Below, piece after piece: positions 1-6,555 of a stretch of DNA of 6,620 nt; within the stretch, counting starts at the first letter, position 1; every line of letters begins with the position of its first letter. The DNA lies in the NCBI GenBank assembly GCA_030040455.1, contig JASHTR010000231.1, positions 1 to 6,620 of the forward strand, written 5' to 3'. The DNA comes from Terriglobia bacterium (GTDB lineage: Bacteria > Acidobacteriota > Terriglobia > UBA7540). The position numbers were made by a program, and so were the translations under genes. Under the pieces are notes generated by a model that was not told the origin of the DNA, did no database searches, and saw only the letters and a list, made by a program, of their open reading frames with translations.

Positions 1-721
1 GACTCCGCGAGCCGAATTTACTCGAGTCACAAACCACCACGGTCCGTCGCGCGATCTTCATCATAACCCGGTTGACCTTCGCTTCCAAGAGATTGGGAGT
101 CGTAAGACCAAAATGGATGTCAAAGCCGTCGACTCCGAGAAACAAGATGTCCGCGCTCAGACGCCGCAGGGTATCTTCGGCGAGGGGACCCACCAATGAA
201 AAAGAGTTCTCGCGCAAGCTGCCCCCCGTCAAAATCACTTCGGCCGCGCTGCCGGCAAGTTCCGCGGCGATATTCACTGCATTGGTGATGATCGTCAGTT
301 CACGAAGGTTCCGCAATCTGCGTGCGATGGCCGTTGTGGTGCTCCCTGAATCCAGCACCACCGATTGCCCTTCCTTGACAAGGAGAGCTGCAGCCATCGA
401 AATATGCTGTTTTTCTTTCCGATGAAGCTTTTCCTTTTCGTGCAGGCTCGGATCGAGGATGGCAGCGGAGCGAACGGGAAGAGCGCCTCCGTGGGTTCGA
501 TGCAGGAGGCCTCGATCGTTTAGAAACTCCAAATCCTGGCGGATGGTTACCTGAGAGATCGAGAACCTCTTCGCAAGGCTACGAACGAGAACCCGCCCGT
601 CGCGGCTCACGAGGTCAACAATAGCGCGTCGCCGCTCTTCGTTTAGAATCCGGTCCGAATCGCTTGCTTCTACTTCGAAACCTTTTTCCTTCTCTTTATC
701 GGTTATTATGATCCGCGACAC
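1..721 (-). CDS. DeoR/AgaR-family sugar-responsive transcriptional regulator (C-terminus cut by window edge)
   Basis: This is a cytoplasmic DNA-binding repressor of the DeoR family, which usually controls sugar uptake and catabolism and is released by a phosphorylated sugar. The 240 visible residues show both expected parts. An N-terminal winged helix-turn-helix lies at about residues 28-82, with the hallmark VTIRQDLEFLNDRGLLHRTHGG. It is followed by the sugar-phosphate-sensing DeoR C-terminal domain, with DSGSTT at 124-129, ITNAVN at 145-150, LTGGSLR at 164-170, GVDGFDIHFGLTTPN at 196-210 and CDSSKFG at 231-237. Family members are about 250-260 aa without the N-terminal extension, so only some 10-35 C-terminal residues should be missing. 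The only standard start in frame is GTG at 721-719, just after an in-frame TAA. It gives about 25 extra charged residues before the usual family N-terminus and has no good Shine-Dalgarno. A GA-rich AAGGAAAAAGG tract lies inside this extension, so a non-standard internal start is possible. The gene is divergent from the TonB-dependent transporter, which is its likely target along with itself. The ligand cannot be named from sequence. Confidence 0.93.
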   Translation of the reverse strand, partial: MSRIIITDKEKEKGFEVEASDSDRILNEERRRAIVDLVSRDGRVLVRSLAKRFSISQVTIRQDLEFLNDRGLLHRTHGGALPVRSAAILDPSLHEKEKLHRKEKQHISMAAALLVKEGQSVVLDSGSTTTAIARRLRNLRELTIITNAVNIAAELAGSAAEVILTGGSLRENSFSLVGPLAEDTLRRLSADILFLGVDGFDIHFGLTTPNLLEAKVNRVMMKIARRTVVVCDSSKFGSRS

Positions 722-730
722 TGGGTTATG

Positions 731-760
731 TTATCTTTCGGTTTATAATTTTACTTTGTC
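731..760. promoter_or_regulatory. Candidate DeoR-type operator next to the regulator's own start
   Basis: This AT-rich tract carries TTTC/CTTT half-site-like words: CTTTC at 735-739, GTTT at 741-744 and CTTTG at 754-758. DeoR-family regulators of the AgaR/GlpR type often bind arrays of such TTTC-like words, and the tract overlaps the presumed promoter of the regulator gene, which would suit autoregulation. The match is only qualitative and AT-rich DNA produces such words easily. Confidence 0.25.
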
Positions 761-772
761 AGTCTTGCACAA
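742..772 (-). promoter_or_regulatory. Weak candidate promoter for the DeoR-family gene
   Basis: Read on the minus strand, TATAAA (747-742) could be a -10 box about 20 nt before the GTG start. The best -35-like hexamer, TTGTGC (772-767), is poor and sits 19 nt away, so the assignment is weak. It would give a very short leader, in line with the lack of a clear ribosome-binding site. Confidence 0.25.
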
Positions 773-834
773 TCTGAAGGACCACGCAAGTGGATTCGCC
801 TTCCCAATGCAGGGTCGCGTCAAAGTCGCGCCGG

Positions 835-945
835 TATGGAGTGCGGAGGTTTGCTCCCGCTTTGGACGCGCCCGCCTGCGGAGGCTCCAGGAGCCGGAAG
901 CAGGCTTCCGGCTCGGAAAGGGGGAGCTTGCTCCCGCACTCCATA
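835..945. repeat. 111-bp palindromic repeat element (REP/MITE-like) with terminal inverted repeats
   Basis: The element is bounded by a perfect 12-bp inverted repeat, TATGGAGTGCGG at 835-846 and CCGCACTCCATA at 934-945. The similarity extends imperfectly to 24 bp per side (835-858 against 922-945, 19 of 24 matching). Inside is a strong hairpin, GAGCCGGAAGC (891-901) and GCTTCCGGCTC (904-914), a tighter pair GGCTCC/GGAGCC (883-888 and 890-895), and a small palindrome GGGAGC-TT-GCTCCC (922-935). The word TTGCTCCCGC occurs directly twice (851-860, 928-937). It is GC-rich within otherwise AT-rich intergenic DNA and encodes no convincing protein, although short frames cross it. No target-site duplication is evident. 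The structure fits a dispersed non-autonomous element or REP-type sequence; copy number elsewhere in the genome cannot be seen here. Confidence 0.75.
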
Positions 946-951
946 GATGTT

Positions 952-973
952 TTGCACCCGCGGCGCCGTGCAA
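952..973. repeat. Small inverted repeat next to the palindromic element
   Basis: TTGCAC (952-957) and GTGCAA (968-973) form a 6-bp stem around a 10-nt GC-rich loop that itself holds the palindrome GGCGCC (962-967). It begins 6 bp after the 111-bp element. It could be part of the same inserted block or a weak transcription barrier, but no T-run typical of a terminator follows. Confidence 0.35.
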
Positions 974-996
974 TCTTTCACGTCCAGGATTCACAA

Positions 997-1036
997 GAAA
1001 TGATAATTGAACAATGATAATAGAAATTTATAGAAA
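997..1036. promoter_or_regulatory. Candidate operator: AT-rich direct repeats upstream of the transporter promoter
   Basis: Two sets of direct repeats lie just upstream of the transporter promoter. AATGATAAT occurs at 999-1007 and 1013-1021 (14 bp apart). TAGAAA occurs at 1021-1026 and 1031-1036, exactly 10 bp (one helical turn) apart, with another GAAA at 997-1000. Tandem GAAA/TTTC words are the usual style of AgaR/GlpR-like operators, and a DeoR-family gene lies on the other side of the intergenic region. Binding by that regulator is inference. The position, 20-60 bp upstream of the -35 box, would fit upstream repression, looping with the tract at 731-760, or an activator site. Confidence 0.35.
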
Positions 1037-1055
1037 CAATTCGTAAATTTTTCGC

Positions 1056-1084
1056 TTGACAATGCAGGGTATTGGCTATATACC
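1056..1084 (+). promoter_or_regulatory. Sigma70-like promoter for the TonB-dependent transporter gene
   Basis: A perfect -35 hexamer TTGACA (1056-1061) is separated by the optimal 17 bp from TATACC (1079-1084), which matches the first four bases of the TATAAT consensus. The shifted TATATA (1077-1082, 15-bp spacer) is less likely. Initiation would be expected near 1091, giving a leader of about 70 nt before the ATG at 1160. It is the best promoter in the window. Confidence 0.7.
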
Positions 1085-1107
1085 TTGTGTCACCGTAGGT
1101 AAATATT

Positions 1108-1137
1108 CGGAGATATCACCGGAGCAGGACGTCCTGC
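1108..1137 (+). promoter_or_regulatory. Two adjacent palindromes in the transporter 5' leader
   Basis: GCAGGACGTCCTGC (1124-1137) is a perfect 14-bp palindrome ending 22 nt before the start codon. Immediately upstream, CGGAGATATCACCG (1108-1121) is an imperfect palindrome, 12 of 14 symmetric around GATATC. Both lie downstream of the predicted start of transcription and upstream of the ribosome-binding site. They could be operator sites for a dimeric repressor or, for the 14-mer, a small RNA hairpin (5-bp stem, 4-nt loop) in the mRNA leader. No known motif is recognised. Confidence 0.4.
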
Positions 1138-1143
1138 CAGGTT

Positions 1144-1152
1144 GAGAGAGGA
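1144..1152 (+). promoter_or_regulatory. Ribosome-binding site deciding the transporter start
   Basis: GAGAGAGGA ends 7 nt before the ATG at 1160, a normal spacing. This favours ATG 1160 over the in-frame TTG at 1142, which would lie before this site and would add six charged residues in front of the signal peptide. Confidence 0.75.
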
Positions 1153-1159
1153 AAACGAT

Positions 1160-4100
1160 ATGTCGAAGTCTAACGTATTTTGGCTTTTGATCTTACTGGT
1201 CTGCCTGCCGGGTGCAGTTTATTCGCAAAGTACCTTTGCTACGATTACGGGAACGGTTGTGGACTCGTCCGGGGCCGTCGTTCCCAACGCCAAAGTCGCT
1301 GTCACCAACCTGAGCACGAACGTTCAGTCGACGGCTCAATCCAATGCGAGCGGAATCTACACCGTGTCTCAATTAAATCCGGGGACCTACTCGTTGCTGG
1401 TGCAGGCGACTGGCTTTAAGGAGTACCTGGTATCGGATATCATCCTGAACGCGCGCGACGTTCGCCGGATTGATGCGACGCTGGCGCTCGGAAAGGTAAC
1501 GACTCAGGTGACGGTGACCGGCGGCGCGACGTTAATCAATACGGAAAATGCGCGCATTAACCAGACGCAACTGTCGTATCAGTTGAATCAGTTGCCTTTG
1601 AATTCAGGAGCCATGTGGGGTTTCCTGGCCCTGGCGCCGGGCGTCCTTCAGCAGCCCGGCCAGTCTACCATACGGGTTTCTGGAAGCCGTGGTGGCCAAG
1701 ACAACTGGTCTGTGGACGGCACCACTTTTAGCGATGGAGTGGACAACACGCAAATTGGACCCGTCGCAAACTATACGGAGTCCTTTCAATCGATACAGAC
1801 AAATTTGGCTAATAACTCTGCGGAATTCGGAGCCCTTGGCCAAATAACGGCCGTCTCGAAGTCAGGGACCAACCAACTTCACGGTGACGCATGGGACCGT
1901 TACTCGTCAACCGGTTTCTATGCGCGAAGCCCCTTCGAGGCATCGGTTCCCTCCTCCGTCTCGCACAACGTCGCCGGAAGCCTGGGTGGGCCGCTATATA
2001 TCCCCGGGGTTTATAACGGTCGAGATAAGACCTTCTTCTTTATCTCGTGGGAAGGGTATCTCGGGAGCGCCTCAACAGGAGCGTACGTGGGCACCGTTCC
2101 CACTCAAGCATTTCGCAACGGTGATTTCTCCTCCCTCCTCCCGGGAGTACAACTATACAATCCAGCAACCGGGCAGCCGTTTGCCGGGAACGTCATCCCT
2201 CAAAACAGCCTCAACTCCGTAGCGCAAAAGTTGCAGGAACTTTACCCTTTGCCGAACTTCGGCAACACTTCGGTTTTTCAACCTCAGAATTTTCGTGAGA
2301 ATTATAGTTTCCCGCATCTCACGGACTATTTGTGGAATGCCCGGCTCGACGAAAAAATCTCTGATAAGGATTCTTTCTTTGCCCGGATTGCCCAGCAGCA
2401 TAATCCCGCCAACTTCGCTCAAGCGCTGCCTACGTTCGGTCCGTGGACCGAAACGCGCCGCGATGATGATGACACACTCTCCTATACTCACACTTTTAGC
2501 CCGAGCGTCCTTAATGAATTCCGCTTTGGTTACGTCTTTAACAATGAGCCGCTATTTACCTCCATTAATGGGTCTCAATATGCTAGCAGCCTGGGGCTGC
2601 AAGGACTGGCCCCCGGCATACCTGCGAATATTCCTGGCCTGCCGGAAGTGAGCTTGACCGGCACCGGGATGACGAGCATTGGAGTTAGCGAAAGCTATTC
2701 GAATCCGGGATACCTCAACCGAACCTACGAGTTCCAGGACAGCGTGAGTTGGTCCCATGGGAAGCACTTCATGAAGTTCGGGATCGAGATCGGCAAAGTG
2801 GATTGGGACAACTTATCAGCCGCGTCGAACCTCTTCGGGTCGCTCGGCTTCGCGCCCACATACACCAGCGGAGGGATTAGCGGACAGGGCTACGCCTACG
2901 GGGATTTTCTGCTGGGTATTCCAACCTCGGCGTCCATAGCTCCCGCACCTATCGACCAGAACGCGTATCGGTGGTTTTATAATTTTTATGGCGAGGATCA
3001 ATTCAAGGTGACACGGCGGCTGACGCTCGACATGGGTCTCCGATACCAACTAACCCCCTCATGGAGCGAGCAACACGATTACCTGGCCGACTTCGACCCG
3101 GCCATTGGCAAGATTGTGGTTCCGAATGGGGCGCTTAGCGAAGTCAGTTCACTGATCCCCACAAGCTATGTCCAGGTTGTGGGAGCAAGCCAAGCGGGCC
3201 TGCCGCAAAACCTAATTTATACGGATAAAACCGAGTTTGCCCCGCGCCTGGGTGTGGCCTATATGCCGTGGGGCGCAGACACTGTGTTTCGTGCGGGCTT
3301 TGGGATTTTCTACAATGCCGTTCCCTTCCCGTGGCTTAGCCTGGGGGACACGGTTCCCTTCGTCGTTCAGCAGCCGACGTACACCAATTCCCTCTCGAGC
3401 CCTATCGTCTTGCCCCAAGTTTTCCCTTCAACTGGTACCGGGGCTCCATCGACGGTCTCGCTTCCTGTCGCAATGAATCCACACCTCCCGATCCCTTACA
3501 CCGAGCAGTACAACATAACCATCGAGCACCAACAATGGAACACGGGATTTCGCATATCGTATGTCGGTACGGACAGCCGCCAGGACACCTTCTCCTATGA
3601 CATTAACTCGCCTATTCCTAATGATCTGCCTTACGTGGATAAGGCGAGGCCCTTCCCGAATTACCCGAATATCTATTACAACACTAACGGCGCGTTCCAC
3701 CAATATAATGGCTTGACGGTGCAGGCTCAGCGCCAAATGAAAGGCGGCCTGTTCTTCCAAGCCGCATGGACTTGGGCCCGAGACATCACCAACTACGATT
3801 GGGATGGAAATCACACGACCCCTGAGGATCCCTTCAACTTTCAGCGGGACATCGGGCCAGCCCAAGGCGTAACAACACAAAGGTTCACGAGTGCCATGAT
3901 ATACCAGCTCCCCTTCGGCCAGGGCCGACACTGGCTTCCGGATGCCGGTGGGGTGCTGAACCAGGTGGTTGGCGGTTGGCACATCAGCGCGATTTTCAGC
4001 GCCCAGACAGGACAATTTCTCACCCCCGAATGGTGTGGGTCCGATCCAGTTGGTATCACTTACACAACAGGTGCGCCCGCCCAAGTGTGCCTTCGCCCGG

Positions 4101-4477
4101 ATGTGAACGGTAATCCCAATGCAGGGGGGGCGGGCACGATCAGCCAATGGTTCAATACCAGTGTATATTCGCCACCGCAACTGGGCCAATTCGGAACCGC
4201 AGCCCAAGGTAGCATCATAGGCCCTGGGGTCGCCGTGCTGGATGCGGGCGTAACGAAGGAGTTTTACCTGCATGGTGGGGAAAATGGGCCGAGGCTTCAG
4301 TTGCAGCTTACGGCTACGAACGCCCTTAACCACGTTAACTGGAGCAACCCTGACACAACTCTATCAGACGGACCGAGCTTCGGAACCATCAGCGGCGTAG
4401 GAGGAGTGAACGGAAGCTCCACCGGCGATGAGCCAGGCCCGCGCGCACTTCAGGCTATGCTTAGGGTTGTCTGGTAG
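1160..4477 (+). CDS. Oar-like TonB-dependent outer-membrane transporter with carboxypeptidase-regulatory-like N-domain
   Basis: The gene encodes 1105 residues, normal for this acidobacterial family (about 1050-1250). A Sec signal peptide with hydrophobic core FWLLILLVCLPGAVYS is expected to be cut near residue 22. Residues about 24-110 form a carboxypeptidase-regulatory-like (CarboxypepD_reg) beta-sandwich, with GTVVDSSGAVVPNAKVAVTN and the NPGTYSLLVQATGF turn. A plug domain follows (about 113-235), with GSRGGQDNWSVDGTTF at 175-190. The barrel opens with the family hallmarks SGTNQLHG (235-242), GGPLYIPG (276-283) and KTFFFISWEGY (290-300), and ends on the aromatic C-terminus LRVVW expected of an outer-membrane barrel inserted by BAM. 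Such proteins move ligands across the outer membrane using TonB-ExbBD energy, but the substrate of this one is unknown. No classical TonB box and no SusD-like partner are visible. The gene has its own promoter and is divergent from the DeoR-type regulator, so it is probably controlled by it. The GMC oxidoreductase follows 268 bp downstream on the same strand, and they may share a function. A minor alternative is an Oar-type adhesion or surface protein. Confidence 0.93.
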   Translation: MSKSNVFWLLILLVCLPGAVYSQSTFATITGTVVDSSGAVVPNAKVAVTNLSTNVQSTAQSNASGIYTVSQLNPGTYSLLVQATGFKEYLVSDIILNARDVRRIDATLALGKVTTQVTVTGGATLINTENARINQTQLSYQLNQLPLNSGAMWGFLALAPGVLQQPGQSTIRVSGSRGGQDNWSVDGTTFSDGVDNTQIGPVANYTESFQSIQTNLANNSAEFGALGQITAVSKSGTNQLHGDAWDRYSSTGFYARSPFEASVPSSVSHNVAGSLGGPLYIPGVYNGRDKTFFFISWEGYLGSASTGAYVGTVPTQAFRNGDFSSLLPGVQLYNPATGQPFAGNVIPQNSLNSVAQKLQELYPLPNFGNTSVFQPQNFRENYSFPHLTDYLWNARLDEKISDKDSFFARIAQQHNPANFAQALPTFGPWTETRRDDDDTLSYTHTFSPSVLNEFRFGYVFNNEPLFTSINGSQYASSLGLQGLAPGIPANIPGLPEVSLTGTGMTSIGVSESYSNPGYLNRTYEFQDSVSWSHGKHFMKFGIEIGKVDWDNLSAASNLFGSLGFAPTYTSGGISGQGYAYGDFLLGIPTSASIAPAPIDQNAYRWFYNFYGEDQFKVTRRLTLDMGLRYQLTPSWSEQHDYLADFDPAIGKIVVPNGALSEVSSLIPTSYVQVVGASQAGLPQNLIYTDKTEFAPRLGVAYMPWGADTVFRAGFGIFYNAVPFPWLSLGDTVPFVVQQPTYTNSLSSPIVLPQVFPSTGTGAPSTVSLPVAMNPHLPIPYTEQYNITIEHQQWNTGFRISYVGTDSRQDTFSYDINSPIPNDLPYVDKARPFPNYPNIYYNTNGAFHQYNGLTVQAQRQMKGGLFFQAAWTWARDITNYDWDGNHTTPEDPFNFQRDIGPAQGVTTQRFTSAMIYQLPFGQGRHWLPDAGGVLNQVVGGWHISAIFSAQTGQFLTPEWCGSDPVGITYTTGAPAQVCLRPDVNGNPNAGGAGTISQWFNTSVYSPPQLGQFGTAAQGSIIGPGVAVLDAGVTKEFYLHGGENGPRLQLQLTATNALNHVNWSNPDTTLSDGPSFGTISGVGGVNGSSTGDEPGPRALQAMLRVVW

Positions 4478-4745
4478 GCGGAGAGGGAGGTGTGGTTTTT
4501 CAAAGGGTTGTTGGGGGCCGAGCATATTCTCGGGAACGGATATCGGTCTCTTCGCAGCAAGAGCGTCCTCAAGGGCTGGATCAGTCCCACAATCGTAATC
4601 CCAACGCGATGGGTTAACACCATCGTACTGAATCGTCTTCGGCCCGAAATTGGAAGGGTGTATCTGGAGCACGATGATCAGAGGCTTTGACTTCAAGTGG
4701 GCTATCGTGTGATTCCAGGTTCTAACGATCGAGAGCCGTAAGATC
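4478..4745. other. Intergenic gap between the transporter and the oxidoreductase, no convincing gene
   Basis: This 268-bp stretch has no clear terminator after the transporter and no strong promoter before the oxidoreductase. The nearest promoter-like pair, TTGACT (4687-4692) with a poor -10 about 17 bp on, is not convincing. A near-palindrome, GATGG-GTTAACA-CCATC, lies at 4608-4624. A GTG-started plus-strand frame of 66 codons (4490-4690) follows a GA-rich tract but resembles nothing known and has no proper spacing to a ribosome-binding site. The minus strand is open across the whole gap and into both flanking genes. A decayed gene fragment is possible. Cotranscription of the transporter and oxidoreductase is not excluded. 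Confidence 0.5.
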
Positions 4746-6431
4746 ATGTCTAAGGGTAGTGCCCAATACTTTGATGTTTTGGTAGTCGGTTCTGGGGCCT
4801 CGGGAGGGTGGGCGTGCAAAAGGCTTTCTGAAGCCGGCCTCAAAGTGGCTCTTCTGGATGCGGGTCCTCCGCAGTCCGACAAGAACTTCACAGAACACAT
4901 GCCTACCTTCCAACTGAAGTATAGGAATCTTGCACCTGAAATACTCCGCAGAACCCGAGCGATTCAGTCCAGTTGCTACGACTGCACAGAATACAACTAC
5001 GAATGGTACTGCAACGAACTCGATGAACCGTATACCACCGCTCCTGGCATGCCCTTTACCTGGGCAGCCCGCATGCGCATTGGAGGGGGCCGCACAAACG
5101 TTTGGGGACGAGGAAGCTTCCGTTTCAGCGACCTTGATTTTAAGGCAGCTTCATTGGACGGCTATGGCATTAACTGGCCGCTAAATTATCGTGATCTGGC
5201 CCCCTATTATGACTTGGTCGAGCGATATATCGGCGTTGCTGGCCGAGTGGAAGGTTTACCCCAACTCCCGGATGGTGTCTTCCAACCAGCGATGGCCTTG
5301 AACTGCTTGGAGACTCTGCTCAGGGATCGCGTCAAAACGAAACTGGGCTGGACCATTACCCCGGGTCGAACCGCTAATCTGACGATCGCCCTTAACGGCC
5401 GGGCTCCGTGTCATTATTGCGGCCCTTGCGAACGTGGTTGCGTTACGCATTCCTATTTCAATTCCTCCTTTACCACCGTCACCGACGCGCTTAAAACCGG
5501 CAACTGCACTTACATCCCGAATGCTATGGTCTATAAGGTGCTGATGGATTCAAACCGAAATCGCGCTAATGGACTGCTCTACATCGAGAGAAACACGCGT
5601 CAACCCATTGAGGTTAGGGGAAGGGTGGTCGTCCTATGCGCTCAGGCGTTCGAATCGGTGCGCATTCTGCTAAATTCGGCCTCCCGGCAGTGTCCGAATG
5701 GGCTTGGGAATTCGAGCGGCGTTCTGGGCCATTACCTGATGGACCACATCAGTGGTGCTGGTGCTAGCGGGCATTTACCGGAGCTTTCGGAAAGACCCAG
5801 CATCAACGGCCCGCACCGGCCATGCGGCATCTATGTGCCACGGTTTCGTAACCTTCTCAACGGGTCCCGTTCCAAAAAGTTTATGCGAGGCTATGCCCTT
5901 ACTGGAAGCGGTTACGTTGACTTTAGGTGGAATGCACCAGGTTTTGGCAGGTCCTTCATGAGTAAACTTCACGAACCGGTCAACACAGTCCATTTGAATA
6001 CCCTTGCAGAAGTTCTCGCTCGCTGGGATAACTATGTAGAACTAGACCCTGGGGTTGTGGACACTTTTGGCATTCCGGTTCTTCGTTTCCACATGACACA
6101 TGCTGAAAACGAATTTGCGCTCCTGCGCGACGCAATGGATTCCGCAGCCGAAATGTTGGAAGCAGCCGGAGCAAAGAACATCAACCCAGTCTATGAACCT
6201 ACCGGGCCGGGCAAAATAAGACACGAAGTTGGTATTGCCCGCATGGGTAAAGATCCAAAGAAGTCCGTCCTTAACGAATTCCAGCAATCCCATGATGTTA
6301 GGAACCTTTTCGTGATGGACGCGTCCGGATTTCCCTCGAACCCTTGTCAAAATCCGACCTTGACTATCATGGCGCTCTGCATTCGCTCCTGCGACTTTTT
6401 GATGGATGAAATGAAACGGCAAAACATTTAG
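4746..6431 (+). CDS. GMC-family FAD-dependent oxidoreductase, glucoside 3-dehydrogenase / FAD-glucose dehydrogenase type, with probable Fe-S cysteine cluster
   Basis: The 561-residue protein is a complete GMC flavoenzyme, typically oxidising an alcohol group on a sugar or glycoside. It starts with the dinucleotide-binding fold (VLVVGSGASGG at 11-21, GxGxxG at 15-20, acidic D38 in LLDAG). MRIGGGRTNVWGRGSFRFSDLDF (110-132) is the GMC flavin signature, and GINWPLNYRDLAPYYDLVERYIGVAG (141-166) is characteristic of the glucoside 3-dehydrogenase-like branch. Cysteines 222, 225, 228 and 232 (CHYCGPCERGC) follow; three have the C-x5-C-x3-C spacing that binds a [3Fe-4S] cluster in bacterial FAD-glucose dehydrogenase. 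The C-terminal domain carries HEVGIARMG (from H493) and CQNPTLTI (N536), the likely catalytic His/Asn pair. There is no signal peptide or Tat motif. Relatives are exported by a Tat-bearing small subunit, which is not seen in this window, so either it lies outside or the enzyme is cytoplasmic. ATG 4746 is the first start after an in-frame stop; the GAGAG at 4731-4735 is a weak ribosome-binding site. Substrate and electron acceptor are inferred from family only. Confidence 0.92.
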   Translation: MSKGSAQYFDVLVVGSGASGGWACKRLSEAGLKVALLDAGPPQSDKNFTEHMPTFQLKYRNLAPEILRRTRAIQSSCYDCTEYNYEWYCNELDEPYTTAPGMPFTWAARMRIGGGRTNVWGRGSFRFSDLDFKAASLDGYGINWPLNYRDLAPYYDLVERYIGVAGRVEGLPQLPDGVFQPAMALNCLETLLRDRVKTKLGWTITPGRTANLTIALNGRAPCHYCGPCERGCVTHSYFNSSFTTVTDALKTGNCTYIPNAMVYKVLMDSNRNRANGLLYIERNTRQPIEVRGRVVVLCAQAFESVRILLNSASRQCPNGLGNSSGVLGHYLMDHISGAGASGHLPELSERPSINGPHRPCGIYVPRFRNLLNGSRSKKFMRGYALTGSGYVDFRWNAPGFGRSFMSKLHEPVNTVHLNTLAEVLARWDNYVELDPGVVDTFGIPVLRFHMTHAENEFALLRDAMDSAAEMLEAAGAKNINPVYEPTGPGKIRHEVGIARMGKDPKKSVLNEFQQSHDVRNLFVMDASGFPSNPCQNPTLTIMALCIRSCDFLMDEMKRQNI

Positions 6432-6436
6432 GAGGT
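6430..6436 (+). promoter_or_regulatory. Strong Shine-Dalgarno sequence overlapping the oxidoreductase stop codon
   Basis: AGGAGGT covers the last bases of the TAG stop of the oxidoreductase. The ATG at 6437 follows with no spacing, so it is badly placed, while an in-frame TTG at 6443 has the normal 7-nt spacing. The frame ends at TGA 6509-6511 and would make only 23-25 residues of no recognisable kind. The site may drive a tiny leader peptide, be a remnant, or be chance. Confidence 0.4.
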
Positions 6437-6461
6437 ATGCCTTTGCTGGACCGTTTGATGA

Positions 6462-6496
6462 CTCACAAATACACATCACGCCGGCGGTGTTGTGAG
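6462..6496. terminator. Weak hairpin after the oxidoreductase gene
   Basis: CTCACAA (6462-6468) pairs perfectly with TTGTGAG (6490-6496), and inside it CAC (6477-6479) can pair with GTG (6487-6489) around a GCCGGCG loop. An alternative fold pairs CACATCAC (6472-6479) with GTGTTGTG (6487-6494) with one mismatch. No T-rich tail of note follows, only GGTTTCC, so this is a poor intrinsic terminator; it could instead be a control hairpin or operator for the next gene. Confidence 0.25.
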
Positions 6497-6555
6497 GTTT
6501 CCGAGATATGACGCGAATTTTCTGCGCAACATTTGCGAAGGAAGTGAAATGCGTC

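Noticed and set aside
72..425. 117-codon plus-strand frame at the left end
   Set aside because: It is antisense to the DeoR-family gene, whose minus-strand frame gives a full helix-turn-helix and sensor domain.
835..945. CRISPR or integron attC interpretation of the palindromic block
   Set aside because: There is only one unit, no repeat-spacer periodicity and no integrase or attC core sites. A REP/MITE-like element explains the terminal inverted repeats better.
708..1017. Short frames on both strands across the intergenic region (60-100 codons)
   Set aside because: They run through the palindromic repeat element and its flanks, overlap each other on both strands, and show repeat-derived low-information peptides rather than a protein family.
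3428..4333. 301-codon open frame on the minus strand
   Set aside because: It lies wholly antisense to the transporter barrel, is very rich in arginine and proline-type codons as expected of a complementary frame, and matches no recognised family.
4490..4690. 66-codon GTG-started plus-strand frame between the transporter and the oxidoreductase
   Set aside because: The GA-rich tract abuts the GTG with no normal spacing, the peptide matches nothing I know, and the opposite strand is equally open.
4364..4900. 178-codon open frame on the minus strand taken as a whole gene
   Set aside because: Its ends are antisense to the well-supported transporter and oxidoreductase genes, with no ribosome-binding site or recognisable domain. 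Only the part in the gap is kept as a low-interest observation.
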